A stretch of DNA of 64,000 bases. Source: Mactra quadrangularis (lineage: Eukaryota > Mollusca > Bivalvia > Venerida > Mactridae). Location: positions 20,176,011 to 20,240,010 of the forward strand of contig CM046297.1 in NCBI GenBank assembly GCA_025267735.1, given 5' to 3'. Numbering within the stretch: the stretch's first letter is position 1; the number at the start of each line of letters is the position of its first letter. Made by a program: the position numbers and the translations under genes. This document shows, piece after piece, positions 25,914 to 36,277 of the stretch. A model generated the notes under the pieces. That model was not told the DNA's origin. It did no database searches and worked only from the letters and a program-made list of their open reading frames with translations.

Positions 25914-26423
25914 TTTGATATATATTATGGTATTTAAGATAATTAACATAATTTATAATTATAAACATATTAAAAAGAATCAACATTTAATGGAATTTTC
26001 AAAGTGTATGGTTCCTGCACGAACCAGTGGCACATATCATGAAAAATCTTACGATAAAAGCATTGTAAGTCAAAAAAAAGGAAACAATAATAATATGGTC
26101 AATTCTTGGCCAATCAATTCCAAATATCACTGCATTATTTGTATAGAATTTTGTATACCTTCTAAATATTGTATCATAATTATGTTTGATAAAAATTATC
26201 CTTCTAGTTTTGAACTGCAAAATTTATAAAATTGACTTACAATAACATTTTTAAAGATTTTTTGTGAAAAGGTGCACTGAAATCTAACGGTGGTTGTCTG
26301 ATGCCAAGTCCATCGTGCCAATCACTGAAATGCTATTCAAAGTAATATCTCCATTTTACAATCTAGATGTTGCTTGTTCTGTGACATTACAGCTGTTGCA
26401 ATGTCATTTGTCCAGGAGCTTCA

Positions 26424-26734
26424 TTGGCGGATCCAACGTGGGAGTCATGGGGGTCCAGATCCCCCCCCCCTGAAATTTCTAAAATGTACCCTTTCATGAG
26501 TGTATTTTGTGAAATGTAAGGAGTTTTTTTGTAGCATAAGGCAATTTTTCAAGAACTCACTTCGATCACCATTGTATTTAACATAGATCTGTGTTGTTAT
26601 GTGAGTTTTTTATTAATATTTTGTATTATTCAGCAAACAGTGTATAACATAGCTGTGGTTCGAAAAATTGGACCCCCCCCCACCAGAAAAAGTTTGGACC
26701 CCCCCCCCCAGAAAAAAATCTGGGAACTGCCCCA
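26424..26734 (+). mobile_element. hAT-like poly-C/G MITE, copy 4
   Basis: It runs from TTGGCGGATCCAACG to GGGAACTGCCCCA. The flanks GAGCTTCA (26416-26423) and GAGCTTCT (26735-26742) agree at 7 of 8 bases, a good hAT-size target duplication. The core matches the other copies. Confidence 0.82.
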
Positions 26735-27225
26735 GAGCTTCTGGGCAGCATATTATCAACAGTCTTTGATATCTCAGTAATTCATTTGAGTGCAGCTTAC
26801 GTTGACAGTTAGTCGTGTGACCTTAGATAATACATGCCCCTTATATCTTTCAATCAATCTTCCCTAGGGGTTCTTTTGTACCTTTATTGTGAAATCAACA
26901 AATGAGGCCATCAAATTTTATCACTCATAAAGGCAGGAACCCATTGGTGATAAGACACTATCACTAGCACATTTCTAGAATTTGAGCAGTGTTCAATGTT
27001 GGCTTCAAATCTAGGGACCACTGGTGGCCTAGCTCAGCTTATATCTAGAAAAGGCTAAAATCAATTGCTCTTCTGAAAATTAGCAACTGTACTTCCTAGC
27101 AGCAAATTGCTAGTAGCAATCTCCACTTCCTTTTATTCACACTTACCCTTAATTCAAACTTAACTACTTTTTGTGCTAACTTTATGCAAAGATTTGGTTG
27201 GTAAATAGTTAACAACTAATTACTC

Positions 27226-27445
27226 TTATTTTCTGCAGGTGTGGCTAAGCTCTAACGACTTTGGACTGGAAATCATCAGCCAGCCTCGTGTTGGCTTGAA
27301 TTCAATCCAAAATGTACCCCTTTGTTTTCTTGAGCAAGAAATTTAATCCTACTGGCTCAGTACTTGAGACCAGGAAGTCGACTCAAAAGTGATTAATCTA
27401 AGTTGTAAGAACTTGCTTCATGATCGAGCTAAAATAAATTAGTAT
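27226..27445 (+). mobile_element. SINE family 1
   Basis: The head, GTGTGGCTAAGCTCTAACGAC then TTTGGACTGGAAATC, leads to a body with TTTTCTTGAGCAAGAAATTT and an ACTAAACTAAAC tail. It is related to the copy at 15925. Confidence 0.6.
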
Positions 27446-27790
27446 AGTATAAACTAAACTAAACATATTCTTTGCAGTCAAGCAAATGACTACTCACTCA
27501 GTTTTACTTTTGACTAATACAAAATTAAATTATTCAGAATAATACAAATTTCCTCTACTGATTAATTTGGACAATCATCTATTAAAAAAACTGATAGTGA
27601 ACAAACAAGTTATAAGTTTATAACAATTTTATTTTCACAGCACAACAATAATTAAATTGGTTAAGAAAGTGATAAAAGTATGAAATGATTAAAGTAATAA
27701 CTGTATAAATAAGGAATATTTTCATGTATAAATTATTTGTATCACAAAATACATACTGAGTAAGTTAAGAACAAAAATAAACATCACTTG

Positions 27791-27950
27791 AAACAAGCTG
27801 TTAGAGAGAGAAACAGTTGTCTCCCCTATTTAAACAAGCTGTTAGAGAGAGAAACAGTTGTCTCTCCTATTTAAACAATCTGTTAAACTGAGAAACAGTT
27901 GTCTCCCCTATTTAAACAAGCTGTTAGAGAGAAACAGTTGTCTCCCTTAA
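27791..27950. repeat. 41-bp minisatellite, four units
   Basis: The unit begins AAACAAGCTGTTAGAGAGAG and ends GTCTCCCCTATTT. Copies start at 27791, 27832, 27873 and 27914; the last is shortened by the loss of a GA pair. Confidence 0.9.
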
Positions 27951-29088
27951 AACTGACCATCATGACAGCAGCTTCCCATAAAACAAAGTCTTCAAGAGTT
28001 AAATACCTCCAAAGGAAAGCTGCACAGTCCTGACCCATCACACACAATGAATACAAGCCTGTTTGATGTATCAAAACTGCTTTTAGTTACCTCCCTTGAA
28101 ACTGTTTATCATGATAGTAGCTTAAGAGTAGTCTCCCTTTAAAACATATAATTAAATAATTATGCAAAAAATATTAACTTTCATTTTTTACAAATTAGTA
28201 CTATAATATTTGTTGATAGTAATTGACTATATACTGACATGACTTGTTTCAATTACTATAAAGGGGCCGTCAGTGAATGTAAAAAATGCCAATCATATGT
28301 TCATTTCATTCAACTATCAGTGCCGCATACATTAATTTCTGATTAAAATTGATCACCAGTATAGAATACTGTAATGAGTATTTAAATCAATGGGGTTAGC
28401 TGATGGCCACAGGCAGTTCAATAAAATTAACAATATAAGTAATTAAATTAGTAACTTACATTAGGATACAAGTATCGTCAAAATAACTTAAAAGGTTTAA
28501 ACTTGGTTACGTTGAACTCCCAAGTTCAAACAAAAGGCCAACTGTGAAAGGCAAATATAAGGTAAGTATAACAGATAAGAAAAACAAAAAGCCTGGAGCC
28601 AGGAAATTATGTAAACTTCTACAATAAAAACACTAAACACTACAGTATATATATATAATAATTAAATAACAACAACCATAAATATTGTAAAAAATATAAT
28701 ACTGTTATCATTAGAGCAGCAAAATTATAATAAAATACAATACATAAACAGTAAAATACAATGAAAGACAAAATATATAGTGGATATGCTAGGGAGAAAA
28801 ATTCTATCTTAATACTTATTGTAATACTTAAATCAAAGTTTCATAAAACCACAGAAAATAGAAGGCTTGCAATATATTCAGAATTGCTAAATACTAGATA
28901 GTGAATGTATCTTCGAGACAACCAAGTGAGACAATATGGATAAAAATGGCTTTAAATTATTTTTTTGCATTAAAACAAAACTTGAAAAAAACAACTGGCA
29001 ATGCTATGCAAAATTAAATGCAGATTTAAACTATACATAGCCTACTTAGCAAATATAAAACTAGACCTTTATTCAAGTCTTTCATACG
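27951..29088. other. intergenic, no gene seen
   Basis: Very AT-rich. The minus-strand frame at 27883-28074 overlaps the minisatellite and has no recognisable features. The missing 3' exon of the minus-strand gene could lie between here and 31133, but I could not identify it. Confidence 0.4.
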
Positions 29089-29161
29089 CGTTCTCGTACC
29101 CAGAGTCTAGTCGGATTCTCGATACTAGTGAGAATCTTGATAACCCCGGGGTATGAGAATG
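29089..29161. mobile_element. foldback MITE, copy 2
   Basis: The outer arms are CGTTCTCGTACCC and GGGGTATGAGAATG; inside is a second hairpin, GATTCTCGATACTAGTGAGAATC-like, pairing GATTCTC with GAGAATC. The flanks TTTCATACG and GTTCATATG are a possible degenerate target duplication. Confidence 0.75.
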
Positions 29162-29446
29162 TTCATATGATGATTTTTGCAGAGTTACATTTAACAAGCG
29201 TAGTCTATCTACCACACATAATAAAATTTCTCAAACAAAAAGTGATAAAAACGAGAAACGAAATAGTGATTTTAATAAAATGACAATATGATACATTTAT
29301 TACATACATTTTAAAAATCTACATAATTAAGTTTATTTTAGTCAATTTAAATTGGAGAGCAGTGAGCAAGATATTAAAATAAGACACTTGACTATCATTG
29401 CCAGAACTCATACTTGGAATGCACATTTATGTAACTCTTCACCGAT

Positions 29447-29655
29447 TGGTTAAAATATTTATTGATATATCGCATTGGACAAATATGAACCAATCAAATT
29501 GAAGCATACTATTGAAATAAAAATATTTTATCTTTTTAAACTCATTCACCAATCAGATGGCAGATTATAAACCTCAAGGACGAATCAGATGGCATTTTAA
29601 AACATCATGACCAATCAGATTTCATCTTTTATCCTAATTGACCAATCAAATTGCA
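29447..29655. repeat. cluster of CCAATCAGAT/ATTGG repeats
   Basis: ACCAATCAGAT, ACCAATCAAATT, CGAATCAGAT and one reverse ATTGGTT occur six times at about 29448, 29490, 29547, 29582, 29611 and 29641. The spacing is 29-57 bases. It may be a degenerate tandem repeat or an NF-Y-type CCAAT cluster. Confidence 0.5.
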
Positions 29656-30518
29656 GCATAAAAGTATAGACATTTGGAATGGTGGCTTCTTATTTTTCAA
29701 CGTTGAGCAATTAAGCTTAAAGAGCAAATCAAATGTGAGTATCTGGTAATGATATTTTGTGAGCTTTAAATAATCACAAAGCATCAGCGTAAAATGTATA
29801 AATCACAGAAATTTGTGTAAAAAATAGAAATTTATTAAAAAATCAAAGACTTCAATAAAGTCAAATAGATACTTAACAAAAAATAAAGTGAGCAAAAATT
29901 ATCACAAAAAGTTGTAAAATGATTAATTAAACATCTGACATCTGTTAAAGATGTTCTTTCATTCAACCATTCATTAAAACACTAATATAAAGTTGAATGA
30001 TTTAACATTGGATGTATTAAGACTGAAACACATAACTCTGATCTGTTACCAAGACGACACATCACTTAGACACTGTCACCATTGAGCTACATAATCAACA
30101 GACTGAAATAAAAGAACAGTAAAATACAAGTTAATATTATTCATACATATTTATTTAACTTAAGAGTGAAATTCTGATAACTCAGGGCTTTTCCCCCTAT
30201 GAAATGTGCTTTCCAATTCAAAATTTCTTTGAAATTATGCAGTTTAACTGTTTTGCCCAACTTTGGAGTTTACATTTGATTTTTCATTCTCACATCATTG
30301 AAATTCTGATATGATTTCCCCAAATGTTCTGTATAAAGTAAGGACCCAGGCCCTTTTCCCACTTACTGAAAAATGCTCTGCAAGTGTTTTATTCAAAACT
30401 GATCTCAGTTTTCCAAGTACCTAGTTATAAAAGTAAAGTTTCTTGCAAAAACAACAAATACACAAATAGATGTACTAAGATCACAAGTCTTAAATAATAA
30501 CCTCTTGGCAAGACAGCC

Positions 30519-30765
30519 TGGCTAGCTCAGTCAATAGCACACAAGTCTGATTCCCAGGCAGAACATTCTTTGGTTAAGTTTAGTCATGATATAATTTCTA
30601 TGGCCATTCTCCCTCCTACTTCTGATTCTAAATCATGTAGGACAGTTGTCAGTCATTGACAAAAGTATGAGCCTAGTAACTGGTCAACAGCTAAATCAAG
30701 AGATTTAGCCTTTCATAGGACTGGTGAACAGTGAGTAGGTTGACTGACACTGTAAAAAGACACAA
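30519..30765 (+). mobile_element. SINE family 2
   Basis: The tRNA-like head GCCTGGCTAGCTCAGTCAAT lacks a clear B box. The body carries AGTCATTGACAAAAG, CTAGTAACTGGTCAACAGC and GTAGGTTGACTGAC, shared with the other family 2 copies. Confidence 0.65.
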
Positions 30766-30811
30766 CAGTCTAAAAATTCACTCTCTCAACCAAGCTTCTA
30801 CCTCATAAATA

Positions 30812-31085
30812 AACCCGGGTCGATAGCGCAGTTGGTAGCGCGCCGGGATTTGGAGTCTTGTGCCCGAGGGGGTGCCAGTTCGAATCCCACCCGGGGAGGT
30901 TATAAATGAAAATTTGACAATAATGCTGATTTTCCTCCATTGATTAGATAATATGGAGAAGTTTCTTGCTTTGTGGAAGGGTAGGTGAGTACTGGTTATA
31001 GACAATGATCAAGGAAAGCTAGGTTAGGTGCGCTGGACGCAGTAAATGACCTAAATTGTGTTGACACAGCCTTAACTCCAATAAA
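30812..31085 (+). mobile_element. tRNA-derived SINE, family 3, full-length
   Basis: The head has GATAGCGCAGTTGGTAGCGC (A box) and GCCAGTTCGAATCCCACCC (B box). The body runs through TTTCCTCCATTGATTAG and GGTTAGGTGCGCTGGAC, and the tail contains AATAAATAAAATAA. Truncated copies are at 52185, 52968 and 63722 (-). Confidence 0.8.
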
Positions 31086-31133
31086 TAAAATAACCTCTTA
31101 TATACATAGATTATATCAAACACATGTACTTAC

Positions 31134-34085
31134 AGAGAATCTTTTAGGTATCTTAGCAGAATATTCACATAATTGTTCTTGTCGTAATCGTTGCCGTCTT
31201 AATCTATAAATAAATAAAATACATTATAATCAGAGATTAAGCTTGGGAAAATTGACGAGAAAAAATATAATTTAAATACAGTTAGCATACACAAAATCAG
31301 TTAAAAAGAGTGAAGTTACTGATGGGTGTAAAATGCTACATAATGTAAAGTAAAAGGTAAGTTATAGACCTAATCCGGAATTCAAATTTATGGGTTTTTC
31401 CATCTGTGCACAGGCGGTACAAACAAAGTTTTCTACATATTATTGCTAAATTGCACGAACTATGGATTAAATCCTATTGTTCTTTGTACATGTGTTTTCA
31501 TTGTAATGGTAAAAGTTAGTTTGTACTGGAGGGGAAAACCCAAATATTTGAATTCTGGATATAGTCTATTGCATTTTATAGTCTAAGTTTCATGCTTATG
31601 CACGTTCACAGACTTTAAAGCTATTACAACCATTACCCTTAGTTATCGCGCTACTTATAATCCACAATCTCCCTGGGGAGTCTTTTAACTCCTCTTAGTG
31701 CAGCCAACATTTTGGCGCAACGAAATTATACCACCCTCGCAGGTACCCATTTACACCTGGGTGAAGTGAAGCAACCGCAGGTAAATTTCTTGCTCAAGGA
31801 AATTAGCAGTGCCCAGGGTGGGATTCGAACCCTAGGCGCTGGTCCCACCAATGGATTAATGCATGAATCTAGGGTAAATTTACACAAACTATACATTATG
31901 AAATGTACAAAATTTTATTTAAAGTCAGAAACAAAACAATACAGCTTTGAATGATGTATTATTCACTGACAATCACTGAAGCCAAATTTAAGTCATCTTG
32001 ATAAGTCAACACTTTGTTTTATTCCTTGTGTTGTTTAACAGAGCTGGAAACTATTAAAAATTGTTTATCTCCACTAGGGCTCGAATTTAACAAAAATATG
32101 GACTTGCAAATTTTTGCAAGTTGATTTTATTTCAACTCCCAAAAAGAAAAAAGTCACTTGCATTTTTGCTCAAACTTTAATAAGCATACATAGATACTAT
32201 TCATATATGCAATATAAAAAACAACATAGTACTAAATTTAACTATAGATAGAACAGTGGTGTCATTGTGGGATAGAGAGAGAATATCGAACATGTTTTTA
32301 CAGTGAATCTTTAATTAATACTATATCAATAGTATTCAATGCTAATTTGAGCCTCATTAGTTTAGACAGATATATTTTTGTGTTGATTTCAACTCGCAAA
32401 AATTTGCGAGCTAAAATAAAAGTTCCCTTGCAATTTTCAAAATCCACTCACATTTTGGCGAGTATGCGAGCTTAAATTCGAGCCCCATCTCCACTGTCAG
32501 TTACTGCCACAAGATCTCATCTGAGGCCAACAAAATGAATGCTTCAATTATGCATCAGTATAATTATAATAATACAATGTATCAAACATCAAAGTGTTAT
32601 AATTATGGAGGTCAAAATTATAGAGGTAAACAAAACTATGCCAAAAGTGAAATTGATGCATTCAGACAACTCAATTTGGACATAACATGCATGATACTGC
32701 ATGGTATGGAATGACATGACATGATGTAAAAAAAGGATAATGTCAAAAATAAAATGGAGGTCAAATAATTATGCCAAAGGTCAAGGTCACAAACAATTAC
32801 TTACTGGTCAACAGAAGCAGCATCATGTCTTGAACTTCCAACTTTACCAGGTGGAGAGCCTACAGCTCTCATTTGATTCACCTCATCTACATATGTATCA
32901 CCAGTAGGGTCAAAGGTTCCAACTAGATCAGGATTATCACCAAACTCATTTTGTAAATGTTCCTAAAATATTGGAAAAAGAAAATACATTGTATATGACA
33001 TTTTTGGACAGTGTTAAAAGTTGGTAGTTCAAGCAATTTGCATTGGCACTAATGAAAAAAACAAAGCCAGTTCAATTAAAAATACTGCAAAAATAGCATG
33101 TTGATTGTTTGGGTGATATCATTTTACTTGCATTTGCAGAGAATGAGCTCCATTAGTATGATTATGTATCTAAAATCAACAGAAAAAGACTAAAAAACTT
33201 TACAAATGCTAGCTTCTCGATCAGCTTTTTTTCGATCTCAAGAGCACTGTTTGTTCCATCAGTATTATCAGTTCTTTGATAGTTGTATAGTTACATATAG
33301 TATACAAAAAGGTACACAAATGTGTACATTAAGGTGATCAATATCTCATGAATTAATAATGGCCAGACCACCTTAACAACCATTAATAAATAATTCTGTG
33401 ATGTCTCAATTGTGCAAAGTGTTACATACAAGTGTCATGAACTCTTATAATTTGATAATGTAGAGATTACTGAGAACAAAACATGGAACCAGAAACTAGA
33501 CAAATATCCATCAATAATTAAACTTCTAACAGTCAAGCATGAAATACATGGGTATCAATTCAAGGGCTAAACAAAACAGTATTGTAACTCCCACTATTTT
33601 CAAATGGAGTTACAACAGTGTTTCAGTCTTTAAACAATTACAGTTATGAGCATTTTAGTCTCAATTTTGGTTATACCATGGCTTGTTAATTGAACTTGGG
33701 TTTAGAATAAAAAAACTTTATTTTGGTTTAGTTTAACGCTGTACCAACACATTGTATAAGTTGTATCACAGTTGTCAGTCAACCTACTTACTGTTCCTGC
33801 AAAGACAAAATCTCTGGATTTAGCTATTAACCAGTTACTAGGCACATTCTTCCAATAGTGACTGCTCTACATGATTTAGAATATATATCAGCCTAGGAAT
33901 TGAACCCATGACCCCTCGATCGGTAGACTTGAGAGCAACCGACTGAGCAAGCTAAGCTTAAAAATCCTAAGTGTAAAGTACTTAAGTATATTTACTCTAA
34001 TATATCTTTGTCTAAAAGCATTTCTCTGCATTGTTCTTTCCTTTCTACGAGCTTCATTATGTTCTGCTATACCTGAGGCAGCCAT
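31134..34085 (-). CDS. unrecognised small charged protein, three coding exons, 3' end not found
   Basis: Coding exons on the minus strand are 34085-33996, 32962-32805 and 31203-31134. Each has GT donors (GTAAAT, GTAAGT, GTAAGT) and AG acceptors, and they join without a stop for 106 codons. The start, MAASGIAEHNEARRKERT, lies in an exon whose acceptor is at 34104. The N-terminal third is a basic helix-prone stretch ending FRQRYIR. The middle is acidic and proline/glycine-rich (EFGDNPDLVGTFDPTGD, then SPPGKVGSS). The third exon is again basic (LRRQRLRQEQLCEYSAKIP). No signal peptide or membrane segment is seen. I do not recognise the family. The first part loosely recalls the central helix of complexin 3/4, but the rest does not fit. 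The exon structure argues for a real gene. Confidence 0.6.
31367..31566. mobile_element. 200-bp MITE with GAC...GTC ends, copy 1
   Basis: The inverted ends GACCTAATCCGGAATTCAAA and TTTGAATTCTGGATATAGTC are flanked by TA. A second copy of exactly 200 bp, in the opposite orientation, is at 62628. It lies in an intron of the minus-strand gene. Confidence 0.75.
31567..31860 (-). mobile_element. tRNA-derived SINE, family 4
   Basis: On the minus strand a head with GGGTTCGAATCCCACCC-type B box leads to GCTAATTTCCTTGAGCAAG, TTACCTGCGGTTGC and a distal TTTAAAGTCTGTGAACGTGC segment. It is the same family as 57555. Confidence 0.7.
32076..32486. mobile_element. hAT-like element with GGGCTCGAATTTAA ends, copy 1
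   Basis: The 411-bp element runs from AGGGCTCGAATTTAAC to TTAAATTCGAGCCCC. It is flanked by perfect direct repeats ATCTCCACT at 32067-32075 and 32487-32495. Subterminal ACTTGCAAATTTTTGCAAG and CTCGCAAAAATTTGCGAG palindromes are present. Related copies are at 35559, 56934 (partial) and 63657 (fragment). Confidence 0.85.
33720..33955 (-). mobile_element. SINE family 2
   Basis: On the minus strand it has AGCTTGCTCAGTCGGTTGCT (A box) and CATGGGTTCAATTCCTAGG (B box), then the family 2 body ending in a TTAAAC tail. It abuts exon 2 of the minus-strand gene, 41 bases downstream of its donor. Confidence 0.7.
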
Positions 34086-34102
34086 GATGATGAATTACTT
34101 CC

Positions 34103-34104
34103 CC
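34103..34104 (-). other. 3' splice site before the start-codon exon of the minus-strand gene
   Basis: The minus strand reads TTTATTCAG, then GGGAAGTAATTCATC and the ATG. This leaves an 18-base 5' UTR part in the exon (34103-34086) and calls for an upstream non-coding exon. Confidence 0.5.
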
Positions 34105-34161
34105 TGAATAAAGATAAAACATACAAGAGTTATCTAACATGATCTAGATACTTTTTTTGTT

Positions 34162-34455
34162 TGTTGGGTTTAATGCTGTAGCAACTTGTTGTTTAGGTCA
34201 TATAATGGCAGTTAGTCAACCTACTTACTGTTCCTGGAAAGGCTAAATCTTTTGTTTAACCTTTAATAACAAGACACATACTTTCTTCAGTGACTGACAA
34301 CATCCCTACATGATTAAGAATCATTGGTAGGAGGGAGAATTGCCGTAGAAATAATTTCATGACCAAGCTCCAAGATAGTATGCCTGCCAAAGCATCGAAC
34401 CCAAGATCCCTAGATCAGTAGACTTGCGTGCTACCAACAGAGCTAGCCCTGTGGC
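34162..34455 (-). mobile_element. SINE family 2
   Basis: The head on the minus strand reads GGGCTAGCTCTGTTGGTAGC with GATCTTGGGTTCGATGC as B box. The body has the family 2 landmarks in order and ends GCATTAAACCCAACAAAC. It is a near full-length copy. Confidence 0.72.
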
Positions 34456-34857
34456 TTGATCTAAATATTATAGCTACACAAGTCTGATGTATTATGTTTT
34501 TTATAGTAATGTGCAAAATCATAAGCAAGTCAAACAATTTGAAATAAGTAATTACTACAAGGCTGAATCAATTTTTAAAATTCGCGGCTTATGGATTAAG
34601 GTGATAACTGTTTTTTATCTGACCTTTTTTTAGTTCAAAATACAGACATAGTCATTTTGCCAGACTATAATCAGTGTAAATTATCATACAGGTTAAACTG
34701 TTTATAGTTAAAAAGAATGACAATTCTCACGAATATTAATCAGAACAAATCAATACACATTATTTCAAAGATAACATTGTTCATAATAAATACAATAATG
34801 TAAACTTGATACAAAATATAGATACAATGCTGTAGCCAGAGATTATATAACACTGGG

Positions 34858-35162
34858 CAGGGGTGGATCCAGGATTTTTTTCTAAGGGGGGTCCGAACTT
34901 TTCTAGGGGGTCCGAACTTTTCTAAGGGGGTTCCTAACCTCAAACTACAACCACACTATACACAATTTGCAGAAAAAAATGCAACAAATTGATAATAAAA
35001 ACTACGCAACCATCAAATCTTTGTTAAGCACCGAGAAAATTGCTTCATGCTACTTAAAAATGACTAACAGGCAAGAAATACACTAATGGACAGGTACATT
35101 TTCCAAATTCTAGGGGGGGTCCGAGCCCCCCTGACCCCCCCCCCCCCGCTGGATCCGCTCAT
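34858..35162 (-). mobile_element. hAT-like poly-C/G MITE, copy 5
   Basis: The ends are CAGGGGTGGATCCAGG and CGCTGGATCCGCTC; ACTGGG is repeated directly outside both (34852 and 35163). The interior is closely similar to the copy at 24503, including the TAAGCACCGAGAAAATTGC core. Confidence 0.8.
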
Positions 35163-35558
35163 ACTGGGTGGTCACAAGAAATTCTCATTCTTATAGTAAA
35201 AGACTGCAATGATAGCCTACACCGAAGGACTAGTGGAAATTTATTTCGACAGCTAGTGAAAATTAATTACTTCTTATGTACATGTAGTTGGGCAGGTTGA
35301 TAATTTTGACATTTAAAACTCTTTACAAAAATACAGGCTAGTGCTGAGAAAATTTGACTGGATCTAGGTCACAAGGGAACAGGCTATCAAGATAAATTTG
35401 ATTTGATTTTACCCCAAAATTTTCACCTAAGCATCTGTGGGTAAGCCCCTCTGACCTCAAAGCCAGTCTTCACATATAACGTTTTTGAGTACTAGCCCAA
35501 TTGATTATGTTATATAGTAATGGACAAAGTTATCAACAAGCCAAACTACATGCACATC

Positions 35559-35940
35559 AGGGCTCGAATTTAAGCTCGCATAATCGCAAAATGCGAGTGG
35601 ATTTGGAAAACTGAGAGTAACTTCTTTTAACAAATTTTCGCAAGTTAAAATAGATGCTTCGATCAGCATTGAAACGGCCAGATATATTGATAGTATTTAA
35701 TAAAATTCATCCTAAAAAAGCTTGATATTCGATGTCTATCCCGCAATAACGCCCTTGTTCTATCTACAGTTAAATATACCACTGTGATGTTTTTTATTGC
35801 ATATACAAAAAAAAGAATAGAAACTATGCATGCTATTAAAGTTTTGAGAAAAAATGCAAGTGATTTTTTTCATTTTGCGAGTTGAAATTAAATCGACTCG
35901 CAAAAATTTGCAAGTCCATTTTTTGTTAAATTCGAGCACT
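35559..35940. mobile_element. hAT-like element with GGGCTCGAATTTAA ends, copy 2
   Basis: It runs from AGGGCTCGAATTTAAGC to GTTAAATTCGAGCAC, in the opposite orientation to the copy at 32076. Flanks ACATCA and TGATGT are inverted, not direct, so no target duplication is claimed. Confidence 0.72.
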
Positions 35941-36017
35941 GATGTACATTAAATAAGTATTTAATTTTCACAAGTCCAAATTAATTTTCACTTGTCCCTT
36001 TTTGGAGCAAGTGAGTC

Positions 36018-36277
36018 TTGTCCCTCTGGCGGCAATGTTTAGCTATGCAACTGTGATAAACAGCCTAAGAATTTATAATATCAAAAATTAATGAGGAACT
36101 AGACTTTAAACATTGTAGCAATGAATGGTTTAGGGTTAGGGTTAGGGGTTAGGGTTAGGAATGTTGTCCCTCTGGCGGCAATATTTAGCTATGCAACTGT
36201 GATAAACAGCCTAAGAATTTATAATATCAAAAATTAATGAGGAACTAGACTTTAAACATTGTAGCAATGAATGGTTT
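36018..36277. repeat. interstitial telomere tract inside a 114-bp direct duplication
   Basis: Two 114-bp copies, 36018-36131 and 36164-36277, start TTGTCCCTCTGGCGGCAAT and end GCAATGAATGGTTT. They differ at a single base. Between them are five TTAGGG repeats, one with an extra G, at 36129-36159. See findings for the repair interpretation. Confidence 0.95.

Noticed and set aside
27791..27950. CRISPR-like array
   Set aside because: The 41-bp units abut directly without unique spacers; it is a plain minisatellite in a eukaryotic genome.
31134..34085. Complexin assignment for the unrecognised minus-strand gene
   Set aside because: Only a short RKERTMQRNAFRQRY stretch is reminiscent. The acidic/proline middle and basic third exon do not match complexins.
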